Positions 8,861 through 16,803 of a stretch of DNA of 64,000 nucleotides are shown here, piece by piece. The DNA comes from Myxococcaceae bacterium JPH2 (GTDB lineage: Bacteria > Myxococcota > Myxococcia > Myxococcales > Myxococcaceae), in assembly GCA_016458225.1 (NCBI GenBank), contig JAEMGR010000012.1:1-64000 (forward strand). The letters are read 5' to 3'. The notes beneath the pieces were generated by a model, which was not told the DNA's origin, did not search any database, and saw nothing but the letters and a program-made list of their open reading frames with translations. The position numbers were made by a program, and so were the translations under genes. Numbering within the stretch: the first letter of the stretch is position 1; every line of letters starts with the position of its first letter.

Positions 8861-9373
8861 ATGGACGTCGTTGCGTCGCAGTGGGTGCCGCTTCACGCCT
8901 GCGCCGATGAGCCCGAAGCCGCGGTGATTCGCTCGCTGCTCGAGGCTCACGGCATCGCCTGTGTCGTCCGGGGCGGACACCATCGCGCGATGCTGGGCGC
9001 GCTGGGCAGCTACATCGAAGTCACCGTGCTCGTCACCGCAGAGGACCGCGCGCGGGCGCGCGCCCTGCTCGACGCCGAGGACATGGAGGCTCCGCCGTCC
9101 TCGGAGTCACCAGGCGCCCTGGCGGATGGGGTCTGCGCCGTCCATGGCGCGAGCGCCACGACGACCTGCACGCGCTGTGGGGTCTTCCTCTGCGAGCAAT
9201 GCACGCGCGCCGCAGCGGGGCGCTGCGAGGACTGCCAGGACCGGGCGAGCGAGACGGGGGAGCAGCGCCGCGCGAGGCGACGCAAGCTGGCGGCATGGTT
9301 CATCATCCTCTGCATGGTGATGCCTACGCTCGTGAGTCTGTGCGTCCTGACGCTGCGCAAGCTGTTTCAGTGA
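8861..9373 (+). CDS. DUF2007 domain plus B-box-type zinc finger membrane protein
   Basis: ATG 8861, preceded by GGGAGGG, gives 170 residues. Residues about 5-70 (WVPLHACADEPEAAVIRSLLEAHGI and LVTAEDRARARALLD) form the DUF2007 putative signal-transducing fold, whose usual opening is a response to a change of which copy to read. A Cys/His cluster follows (CAVHG, CTRCGVFLCEQCT, CEDC), spaced like a B-box or rhodanese-type zinc finger. A charged stretch and one C-terminal membrane span (WFIILCMVMPTLVSLCVLTL) come last. The protein is probably a tail-anchored cytoplasmic adaptor; its partner is unknown. It lies divergently from the permease and 54 bp before the S9 peptidase gene. Confidence 0.72.
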   Translation: MDVVASQWVPLHACADEPEAAVIRSLLEAHGIACVVRGGHHRAMLGALGSYIEVTVLVTAEDRARARALLDAEDMEAPPSSESPGALADGVCAVHGASATTTCTRCGVFLCEQCTRAAAGRCEDCQDRASETGEQRRARRRKLAAWFIILCMVMPTLVSLCVLTLRKLFQ

Positions 9374-9427
9374 GCGGTGGGCGAGCGCCCATCGGAGTCA
9401 TTCTTTCTCAGGGTCCCCGAGGTCCTC

Positions 9428-11608
9428 ATGCGAAGCCTCCTCGTGTTGCTTGTCATGCTGTCCACCCCGGCCCTGGCCCAAAGCCAGACGCCAGCGGGTC
9501 CGCCGTCGTTTCTCCGGCAGTTCGCGGAGACGCGCATGTTCAACAGCGGGCGCCCCGTGGCGGCGAGCATCTCGCCCGACGAGAAGACCGTCTATTTCCT
9601 GCGCGCGCCGCCCCGCTCCAACGTCATGACGCTGTTTGCCTTTGACGTGGCGACCGGCCAGACGCGCGAGGTGCTCACCCCCGCGACCGTGCTGCACGGC
9701 GCCGCCGAGACGCTGAGCCCCGAGGAGCGCGCCCGGCGCGAGCGCATGCGCATGTCCTCCGCGGGCTTCAGCTCGTATGAGCTGTCCGAGGATGGCACGA
9801 AGGTGCGGCTCACGCTGTCGGGCCGGGTGTACGTGGTGGAGACCGCCACCCAGAAGGTGACGGAGCTGCCGCTGGAGCCGGGCGTCCTCGTGCCCTCGTT
9901 CTCGCGAGACGGCAAGCAGGCGGCGTTCGTCCGCGACAACGATGTCTATCGCGTGGACCTGGCGACGGGCCGCGTGCAGCGCGTCACCAAGGGCGGCACG
10001 GCGGCCAGGAGCCACGGCCTGGCCGAGTTCATCGCCCAGGAGGAGATGGGCCGCTTCGAGGGCTACTGGTGGAGCCCGGACGCCAAGGCCATTGCCTTCA
10101 CCGAGTCGGACACGAGCGGGGTGGAGAAGCGCACCTTCGTGGACCCCATGTTCCCCGAGCGCGGCGGTGAGACGCTGTCCTATCCCCGCGCGGGCACGCC
10201 GAACGCGCAGGTGAAGCTGGGCATCGCGTCGCTCACCGGCGGCGCGACCGTCTGGGTGGACTGGGACGCGAAGGCGTATCCGTATCTCGCCACCGTCACG
10301 TGGCCCAAGAAGGGACCGCTGACCGTCCTGGTGCAGAGCCGCACCCAGACGGAGGAGCTCTTGCTCGCGGTCGATGAGAAGACGGGCAAGACGCGCACCC
10401 TGCTGACCGAGCGCGACGCCGCGTGGGTCAACCTGGATCAGCCCTTCCCCAAGTGGCTGGACGACGGCAGCGGCTTCCTCTGGTCCACCGAGCGCAACGG
10501 TGCGCCCGAGCTGGAGCTGCGCGCTCCGGATGGGAGCCTCGTCCGCTCGCTGGTGAAGCCTGACGCGGGGTATCGCGCGCTGGTGAACTACCAGCCCCAG
10601 GCGGACATCGTGGACTTCCTCGGCGGCCCCAACCCCACCGAGCGCTACCTGTACCGCGTGACGCGGGGTGGGGCGCCCACGCGGGTGACGTCCGGCGGCC
10701 CGGCCGTGGAGTCCGCGCGCACCAGCGCCCAGGCGGGCCTCTTCGTCATCACGTCCGAGGGGCTCACCCAGATGCGGCGCCAGCGCATCGTCCGCGCGGA
10801 CGGCACCGAGGTGGGCGTGCTCCCCTCGCTCGCCGAGGAGCCCTCCTTCACCCCGACCACGGAGGTGCGTCAGGTGGGCGCGGAGAAGTTCTGGACCGCC
10901 ATCACCCGGCCTCGCGACTTCCGTCCTGGCGTGAAGCTCCCCGTCATCGTGGAGATCTACGGCGCCGCCGTTCCGCTCGTGCAGCACGCCATGGCGCGCA
11001 ACCTCCTGTCCCAGTGGATGGCGGACCAGGGCTTCATCGTCGTGAAGTTCGACGGGCGTGGCACCGCGCTGCGGGGAAGGGATTGGGAGCGCGCGCTCAA
11101 GTATGACTTCGGGGGTGTTCCGCTGGATGACCAGGTGACCGCGCTGCGCGCGCTGGCCGCCGAGGTTCCCGAGATGGACCTGCGGCGCGTGGGCATCACC
11201 GGCTGGAGCCACGGCGGCTACATGTCCGCGATGGCCGTGCTCAAGCGACCGGATGTCTTCAAGGCCGCGGTGGCGGGAGCGCCGGTGGTGGACTGGCGGG
11301 ACTACGACACGCACTGCACCGAGCGCTTCCTCGGGACGCCGCAGGAGCACCCGGAGGCCTACGAGAAGACCTCGCTGCTCACCTACGCGAAGCAGGACAA
11401 GCCCATGGGCAAGCTCCTGCTCATCCACGGCACGAACGACGACAACGTCTTCTTCCTCCACTCGCTGAAGCTGTCGGACGCGCTGTTCCAGGCCGGCAAG
11501 GCGCACGAGCTGCTCCCGCTCGCGGGCTCCTCGCACATGCTGTCCAATCCCGCGGTCAGCGAGCGGCAGTGGCAGCGCGTGATGCGCTTCTTCCAGGACA
11601 ACCTCTGA
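9428..11608 (+). CDS. secreted S9-family prolyl oligopeptidase (DPP IV-like)
   Basis: ATG 9428 gives 726 residues with a type I signal peptide (MRSLLVLLVMLSTPALAQ). The first two thirds form a beta-propeller region with DPP IV N-terminal features, including GLAEFIAQEEMGRFEGYWWSPD, in which the EE pair binds the substrate N-terminus in DPP IV. The C-terminal alpha/beta-hydrolase domain shows the nucleophile GWSHGGY, the Asp in HGTNDDNV and the His in SSHML. It should release dipeptides from peptide N-termini in the periplasm or outside the cell. It is about the usual size for DPP IV-like bacterial enzymes and fits a protein-degrading lifestyle. Confidence 0.93.
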   Translation: MRSLLVLLVMLSTPALAQSQTPAGPPSFLRQFAETRMFNSGRPVAASISPDEKTVYFLRAPPRSNVMTLFAFDVATGQTREVLTPATVLHGAAETLSPEERARRERMRMSSAGFSSYELSEDGTKVRLTLSGRVYVVETATQKVTELPLEPGVLVPSFSRDGKQAAFVRDNDVYRVDLATGRVQRVTKGGTAARSHGLAEFIAQEEMGRFEGYWWSPDAKAIAFTESDTSGVEKRTFVDPMFPERGGETLSYPRAGTPNAQVKLGIASLTGGATVWVDWDAKAYPYLATVTWPKKGPLTVLVQSRTQTEELLLAVDEKTGKTRTLLTERDAAWVNLDQPFPKWLDDGSGFLWSTERNGAPELELRAPDGSLVRSLVKPDAGYRALVNYQPQADIVDFLGGPNPTERYLYRVTRGGAPTRVTSGGPAVESARTSAQAGLFVITSEGLTQMRRQRIVRADGTEVGVLPSLAEEPSFTPTTEVRQVGAEKFWTAITRPRDFRPGVKLPVIVEIYGAAVPLVQHAMARNLLSQWMADQGFIVVKFDGRGTALRGRDWERALKYDFGGVPLDDQVTALRALAAEVPEMDLRRVGITGWSHGGYMSAMAVLKRPDVFKAAVAGAPVVDWRDYDTHCTERFLGTPQEHPEAYEKTSLLTYAKQDKPMGKLLLIHGTNDDNVFFLHSLKLSDALFQAGKAHELLPLAGSSHMLSNPAVSERQWQRVMRFFQDNL

Positions 11609-11618
11609 ACGGCGCGCC

Positions 11619-12439
11619 CTACGCGTCGGTGGCCTGGAAGCGGGGCCACAGCTCGGCGGTGATGCCCGTGCGCGCGGTGATTCGGCCGCCGACACGGGTG
11701 ACGCGCTCCAGGTTGTAATACAGCGTCCAGTCGCCGCCCCGGTTGAAGCCAAACACCCGGGCCTGCGAGCTGACGTGGAGATACTGGGCCGGGCCGAACT
11801 GCGAGGTCGGCTCGCCCTTCTTCCATCCCGGCAGAAAGCCAGACATCACGGTCTCCAGCTTCCCGTAATACTTCGTGTACACCTTCATCTGGTGCACGGC
11901 GGTGGCCGCGAACTGCTCCTCCACCGTCTTCGACGCGTCGAATGCGACGACGAGCCGGGGGGAGTCATAGTTGGCGTGAGCGACCAGCGGCTTGCGCTCC
12001 AGTCCATTCACATACAAGCAACAGCCATTGAGCGGCGCGGTGGCGAAGAACTCCGTCTCCGCCGTGGCGTGCAAGGTCAGGTGATAGGCCTTGCCGGTGC
12101 TCCAGGGCAGGAAGTACGCGCGCACCTTCTTCGAGACGGGCGCGGACTGGAAGATGCTGAAGAAGCCCGTGGGCGCGGGGGGCGCTTGGAACGCGACATC
12201 CAGGCCGCCATCCCCGAGGTCGCGAAGGTAGAGGTCCCTCACGTTGTGTCGCGCTGCGTATTGCAGCGTCGCCATCTCCTCGCTCTCCACCACCAGCTTG
12301 CCCGCGGCGCTCTCCGTCTTGTTGCCGACCTTGTCGTCTGGGACTTGTTGCCGACCTTGTCGTCTGGGATGCGCACCGTCCGGGTGCCGAGATACGCCAC
12401 TGGGTCTTTCTTGAACTCACTCCACTGTGTCGCATTCAT
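11619..12439 (-). pseudogene. hypothetical gene frameshifted by a 26-bp tandem duplication
   Basis: The reading frame starts at ATG 12439 (MNATQWSEFKKDPVAYLG) but shifts at a perfect 26-bp tandem duplication (12318-12369). The rest, VESEEMATLQYAARHNVRDLY to the stop at 11619, is intact in another frame. Removing one copy joins them as a single protein of about 264 residues (VRIPDDKVGNKTESAAGKLVVE). I do not recognise the family. The body is soluble, beta-rich and has a Cys pair (GCCLY). The downstream part could still be made from an internal ATG at 12293 or 12275. The long intact frame suggests a recent lesion, a switchable gene, or an assembly error. Its 3' end lies 10 bp from the convergent S9 peptidase gene. 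Confidence 0.82.
12318..12369. repeat. perfect 26-bp tandem duplication
   Basis: Two identical 26-bp copies (12318-12343 and 12344-12369), each starting CTTGTTGCCGACC, lie head to tail inside the coding region described above. Because 26 is not a multiple of three, the second copy breaks the frame. Confidence 0.95.
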
Positions 12440-12521
12440 GCGCGGCCCCGGGCTCCCATTGCCTGACGACGGAGTCCCGTCATCTTATCCGGGGGCATTT
12501 CTCACAAAAGGAGCTTTGCCC

Positions 12522-12776
12522 ATGTTGCGACGAATTCTTGTATCGACGCTGCTCGCGGCCGGTGTCTCGCTGGGGTGTGGCGGAACCGAGCCCGTGGCGG
12601 ACGAGTCCACGACGGGGCAGCAGAAGGCGGGGCTGGTGGATTCGTGCTCGCGGCTCCAGGGCCGTGGCTGTGGCCCGTTCTCGGAGCTGCCGTGTGTCTT
12701 CAGCGACGGGACGCCCGGCACCTGCTACTGCCAGGACATCCCGTTCAATCAGTGGCAGTGCACCACGCTGGACTGA
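12522..12776 (+). CDS. Cys-rich mini-lipoprotein
   Basis: The 84-residue protein has a lipoprotein signal (MLRRILVSTLLAAGVSLGC; lipobox VSLGC) and would be anchored in a membrane through the acylated Cys. The mature part has six further cysteines in a compact 45-residue tail (DSCSRLQGRGC, LPCVFSDGTPGTCYC, WQC), enough for three disulfides in a knotted domain. AAAGGAG sits about 8 bases before the ATG. The neighbour on the other side (frameshifted gene) is divergent. The family is not recognised; short Cys-rich lipoproteins of this kind are common in myxobacteria. Confidence 0.78.
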   Translation: MLRRILVSTLLAAGVSLGCGGTEPVADESTTGQQKAGLVDSCSRLQGRGCGPFSELPCVFSDGTPGTCYCQDIPFNQWQCTTLD

Positions 12777-12790
12777 GGTGAGGCCGCGGA

Positions 12791-12813
12791 GGGCGGCGAG
12801 ACTTCAGCCGCCC
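12791..12813. terminator. hairpin between convergent genes
   Basis: GGGCGGC and GCCGCCC form a 7-bp stem with a 9-base loop that contains the stop codon of the minus-strand membrane protein. No T-tract follows on either side, so the structure may slow transcription from both directions rather than terminate it in the classical way. Confidence 0.42.
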
Positions 12814-14429
12814 TGCCGCATCTTCCGCATGTCGATGAGGATGTCGTAGTTGCGCGGCTCGGGGAGGTTGGGGCCCGCGGCGAAGCGGTAGAGGTGGCTC
12901 GGGTCGCGCTCCAGCGGGAAGCGCTCCTTCATCAGGGCCTTGAGCATCTCCTTGGCCACCCACTCGGCATCCACGGAGACCGAGCCGAACTCGTCCAGGT
13001 AGCGGCGCGGGGCGGACGTGTCCGTCTGGCGCGCGGTGAGCACGAAGACGCGCGACTGCTTCGCGGGCTCCACCTGCCGCGCGCCTTGCTCCATGAGCGC
13101 CAGCTCGCGGGCCTGGGGCAGCGCGAACAGCTCCAGGGACTGACGGTGGGCCAGCAGCGCGCCGGCCCCGACGAACAGCGCCAGCACGCTCGTCATGACC
13201 CACGGCCCGCGCCGAGGCCAGCAGCTCCCCAGGTTCATGAGCGAGCCGGCGACGAACACGCCCCACACGCCCGTGAGCGCATAGAGCGTGCGGTAGGTGG
13301 GCCACCGCTCGAAGGCGAGGAAGCTGACCGAGTACGCCGCGGCGGAGAGCGTGAGCAGCACGAGCAGCCAGCGTCCGCCCCCGCGCAGGCCCCCGCGGCG
13401 AACCTCGACGGCGAGGCCCACGGCGAGCACGGCGAGCGTCGCGGCCACCATGAACTCGGAGCCCGCGGGCATCCCGGTGGGGGTGTCGTTGAGGGCGATG
13501 AGCGCCAGCGCGTTGGGCAGCACGTGGGTGATGGCCCACAGCGTCTTGTCCACCCAGTGGGTCTCGAACGCGATGCGCGGCGAGGGCGTCACCATGCCCG
13601 TGAGGAAGAGCGTCTTGGTGACGGCGAACGCCATGAGCAGGCCCGCGCCCATGATGGTCAGGTGGCGCATGAGCCAGCGCATGGTGTCGCGGAAGTGGTC
13701 GTCGTGGCGCAGCACCAGGACGGCCGCGAGCAGCACGGCGTAGACGAGCCCGCTGGCTTGATAGATGAGCGTGGCCACCGCGATGACGCCGGCCGCGGCG
13801 ATGCGCCAGCCCACGCCGCCGGTGGCGGGCTCGGAGGGCGGGGGCAGGCCGCGGCGAGCCAGTCCGAAGGCCGCCACGCCCAGCACCAGGGCCACGGCTT
13901 GCGGCCAGCAGATGCCCCAGCTCGCGATGACCTGCGCGGAGGGCGTGAGGGTGAGCAGCGCGGCGAGCAGGGCCGAGGTAATCAGGGGCCAGCCCTCGCG
14001 GCGCAGCAGCAGGAAGAGCGAGGCGCCGAGCAGGCCCAGGCCCACGACGCCCAACAGGCGCAGCCCGCTCAAGCCATCGATGGTGTTCGCGGCGTGCGCG
14101 GACCGCTCGAGGAGCCAGCCGTAGATGGGGCGCCCCTGGGAGGCGAGCACGCGGGGAATCTTGCCCGGGTCCTCGCGCGCCTCGCGCAGGATGGCGTAGT
14201 CATCGCGCAACCCGTAGCGATGGAAGACCGCGCTCCCATAGACAACCAGCGGAAGCACGAACAGCAGGGTGGCCAATGCCAGCACGCCCGAGTCCGGGCG
14301 GCGGTGATGACGTATCGGAAGAATGGGAGACCTTCTGAAGAGCGGCGCGACACTACCAGGGCGCCGCAGCGGCTGGCGTGCTTGTTGTGGTGCCTCGGGT
14401 GTCACGACAAAGCATGCTGAGAGTCGCAT
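12804..14429 (-). CDS. polytopic membrane protein, possibly GT-C-like
   Basis: This 541-residue integral membrane protein has about 10-11 predicted spans beginning near residue 48 (LALATLLFVLPLVVYGSAVF). Right after the first span comes RYGLRDDYAILREARED, an acidic first loop with adjacent Asp residues as in GT-C-type glycosyltransferases. The C-terminal 120 residues (from about 430) are soluble and periplasmic in prediction. GGAGGGG lies just before the ATG. The divergent neighbour at 14571 is also GT-C-like, so the pair could build or transfer a surface glycan; this is inferred from topology and position only. Confidence 0.68.
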   Translation of the reverse strand: MRLSACFVVTPEAPQQARQPLRRPGSVAPLFRRSPILPIRHHRRPDSGVLALATLLFVLPLVVYGSAVFHRYGLRDDYAILREAREDPGKIPRVLASQGRPIYGWLLERSAHAANTIDGLSGLRLLGVVGLGLLGASLFLLLRREGWPLITSALLAALLTLTPSAQVIASWGICWPQAVALVLGVAAFGLARRGLPPPSEPATGGVGWRIAAAGVIAVATLIYQASGLVYAVLLAAVLVLRHDDHFRDTMRWLMRHLTIMGAGLLMAFAVTKTLFLTGMVTPSPRIAFETHWVDKTLWAITHVLPNALALIALNDTPTGMPAGSEFMVAATLAVLAVGLAVEVRRGGLRGGGRWLLVLLTLSAAAYSVSFLAFERWPTYRTLYALTGVWGVFVAGSLMNLGSCWPRRGPWVMTSVLALFVGAGALLAHRQSLELFALPQARELALMEQGARQVEPAKQSRVFVLTARQTDTSAPRRYLDEFGSVSVDAEWVAKEMLKALMKERFPLERDPSHLYRFAAGPNLPEPRNYDILIDMRKMRQGG

Positions 14430-14570
14430 GCCCCTCCGACAAGTGGCCCGGCGAACGCCTTGCGTGACAGCCCGCTGACCGGTCGCGGATTATCGTTTGT
14501 ATTCCAAGGGATGGCCCCAGGCGCGGGGCGAGCCCGGCGCGGCGGGCGGGGGGCTGACGGGCCGTGTGCT

Positions 14571-15722
14571 ATGTCGGGCCCCATGCGCGCGCTTCTCCTG
14601 GGACTCATCCTGGTGGCGGTGGCGGTGGCGGGGGCGGCATGGCAGCGCGGTGTGGCCGTCCGGCGGCTGCCTCCGGACTACGACGAGCTGACCTATCTGC
14701 CCGTGGCGTATCGCTACGAGGCGATGCTGTCGTCCGGTCACTGGGGCGAGGTGGCGACGTTCCGCGAGAACTTCGAGCATCCCCCGCTGGTGAAGCTGCT
14801 CTTCGCCACGGAGCTGTGGGTGACGGGTGCGCCCGAGCCTGAGTGGAAGCAGGTGGAGGTGGGGCACCCCCTTCCCGCGGCGGCGGTGCCTGTCTTCCGC
14901 GTGACGCGCGGCCTGTCCGCGGTGATGGGCGTGCTCCAGGTGGCGCTGGTCGCGGTCGTCTCGGCGCCGGGCGCGCTCCTGCTCGCGTTCGACGCGTACC
15001 ACGCGAAGTACACGTCCCAGGCCTATCTGGAGGCGGTGCCGGGCCTGCTGGCCGTGTGGGCGGTGCTCGCCTTCGAGCGGGCGCGGCGGACGGCTCCGGG
15101 TTCGGCGCGCGCGTTCCGGTTGGGGCTGCTCGGCCTCTCGGGCGTGCTGCTCGGCGCCGCCGCGGCGTGCAAGTACCCCTATGGGCTGGTGATTGGGCTC
15201 ACCCTGGTGCCCTTCCTCGGGCTGCCCACGCGCGCGCGGCTCGGGGCCTGGGCCGTGTTCGGAGCGGCCACGCTCGCGGCGTTCCTCCTGCTGCATCCGG
15301 CGCTGTGGTCCTCGCCCGTGGCCAATCTATGGGAGTCGGTGACCTTCCATTGGAGCTACTCCCAGAGCGCGCACGTCCAGCGCGCGGCGCTGCCCTGGTA
15401 CCAGCCCTGGCTCTACCTGACGCACGCGGAGCCGGTGCGGTGGCATGACGGCGTCTTCCTGACAGGCGCGGTCGCGTGGCTGATGGTGCCCCTGGCCGTG
15501 GTGGGCGTGCCCCGCGCGGCGCGCACGCGTCCGGTGTGGCTGGCGTGGGCGGGCGTGGGCCTGGTGTTCCTCATGGTCTGGCCCACGCGCTGGCCCCAGT
15601 ACCTTTTGCTCGTCCTCCCGGCGCTGTCGGTCTGCGCGGGCCTGGGCGTGGAGACGCTCGCGGCGCAGGTGCGGCGCGCCTGGAGGAGGCGCGCGGGGCT
15701 CGCCCTGCCGCCGACCGCCTGA
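14571..15722 (+). CDS. GT-C-type membrane glycosyltransferase (PMT/ArnT-like)
   Basis: The protein is 383 residues from ATG 14571; ATG 14583 (MRALLLGLILVAVAVAGAAW) is an equally good start. The first periplasmic loop carries PPDYDELTYLPVAYRYEA and later ENFEHPPLVKLL. The acidic D-E pair and the HPPL motif are hallmarks of the dolichyl- or polyprenyl-phosphate mannosyl/arabinosyltransferase clan. Eight or more membrane spans follow. It should transfer a sugar from a lipid carrier to a protein or lipid on the outer face of the inner membrane. At 383 residues it is shorter than ArnT or PMT and lacks their soluble C-terminal domain. Confidence 0.75.
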   Translation: MSGPMRALLLGLILVAVAVAGAAWQRGVAVRRLPPDYDELTYLPVAYRYEAMLSSGHWGEVATFRENFEHPPLVKLLFATELWVTGAPEPEWKQVEVGHPLPAAAVPVFRVTRGLSAVMGVLQVALVAVVSAPGALLLAFDAYHAKYTSQAYLEAVPGLLAVWAVLAFERARRTAPGSARAFRLGLLGLSGVLLGAAAACKYPYGLVIGLTLVPFLGLPTRARLGAWAVFGAATLAAFLLLHPALWSSPVANLWESVTFHWSYSQSAHVQRAALPWYQPWLYLTHAEPVRWHDGVFLTGAVAWLMVPLAVVGVPRAARTRPVWLAWAGVGLVFLMVWPTRWPQYLLLVLPALSVCAGLGVETLAAQVRRAWRRRAGLALPPTA

Positions 15723-15735
15723 GGGCCGCGGTCGG
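15711..15735. terminator. hairpin across a stop codon, convergent genes
   Basis: CCGACCGC and GCGGTCGG form a perfect 8-bp stem around a 9-base loop that contains the TGA of the glycosyltransferase gene. The minus-strand EEP gene ends 3 bp beyond. There is no T-tract. Confidence 0.45.
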
Positions 15736-15737
15736 AC

Positions 15738-16703
15738 TCAGGGCGCCGCGTACTGGAAGTCCGCGAACACGGCGCCGTGGTCCGAGCCACCCAGGCCGCT
15801 CCGGTCGCGCGCCACGCGGAACGAGCCGGGCACGTACGCGCCGCCGCTGCGCGCCAGGTACAGGTGGTCGATGGCCTGCAATTGCCCGTTGTAGGCATAC
15901 GTCCAGGTGTCCCCGCTGGGCCTGTCCGCGGCGACGCGTGACAGCGCGCCCCCAGCCTCCAGCGCGACGAGGGGCGGCGAGCCGGGCACGTCGTTGAGGT
16001 CCCCGCCGAGCACCACCAGCGCACGCGGCGACGCGGCCGCGGTGGCGGAGACGATGGTGCGAGCCCCGTTCGCCTCGGCCTCGCGGCGGCCGGGATCGTC
16101 GCTGACCTTCGAGCGGAAGTGCGCCGGGAACACGATGGTCTCGCCGCCCTTCGCGCTCACGTGGACCTCCAGCAGGTCTCGCGAGAAGCGCGTCGAGGTG
16201 CCATCCGGACGGGTGAGCACCTCCCGGTAGTGACTCGTCACGCGGGTGATGGGGAACGCGGAGAGCACCGCGACGTCCACCGAGGCCGGCGCTCCCGTCT
16301 CGCCCAGCACCGCGTGAGGGTAGCGCGGCAGGAGGGCCTGGAGCGCGTCCAGCGAGGCCTGCGTCTCCACCTCCTCCAGCATGACGATGTCCGCGTCGAG
16401 CGAGGCGATGGCGGTCGCGAGCTGCTGCACCTGCAGCGCGAAGGCCTCGGGAGAGGGCAGGGCCTCGTAGTTCGAACCGCCGCACGCGGCGGAGTCGCAC
16501 ACGGTGTCGAACAGGCGGTGCACGTTGTAGGCGGCGATGCGGATGACGTCTGCGCGGGCGACCGGAGGAGTCGGCGGGGGACACGCCTCGATGGCGCACG
16601 GGTCCACGTCCTCGGGCTCTCGGGCGATGGAGCGCCCGTCACATCCCGCCGCGGCGAGGAGGAGTCCGAACCACGCGCCGACGCGACACAGGAGACGAGC
16701 CAT
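15738..16703 (-). CDS. lipoprotein of the endonuclease/exonuclease/phosphatase family
   Basis: ATG 16703 gives 321 residues with a lipoprotein signal (LLLAAAGC). The EEP-fold motifs are in order: IAAYNVHRLFD (Asn), MLEEVE (metal-binding Glu), VVLGGDLND (catalytic Asp-x-Asn) and GGSDHGAVF (catalytic SDH). These enzymes cleave phosphodiesters or phosphomonoesters with Mg2+. Being membrane-anchored outside the cytoplasm, it could digest extracellular DNA, or act as a phosphatase or sphingomyelinase-like enzyme; the sequence does not decide. A 29-residue Pro/Cys-rich linker follows the lipobox. Confidence 0.88.
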   Translation of the reverse strand: MARLLCRVGAWFGLLLAAAGCDGRSIAREPEDVDPCAIEACPPPTPPVARADVIRIAAYNVHRLFDTVCDSAACGGSNYEALPSPEAFALQVQQLATAIASLDADIVMLEEVETQASLDALQALLPRYPHAVLGETGAPASVDVAVLSAFPITRVTSHYREVLTRPDGTSTRFSRDLLEVHVSAKGGETIVFPAHFRSKVSDDPGRREAEANGARTIVSATAAASPRALVVLGGDLNDVPGSPPLVALEAGGALSRVAADRPSGDTWTYAYNGQLQAIDHLYLARSGGAYVPGSFRVARDRSGLGGSDHGAVFADFQYAAP

Positions 16704-16803
16704 GGGGCTGGCAGCGTAGCACCCGCTTCGGGGGCCTCGGCCTGGCTCGGGCGCCCCGCGAGCGGTAGGGCTCGCGAGGCGTCCGGGACTTTCTGGACCG
16801 CGA

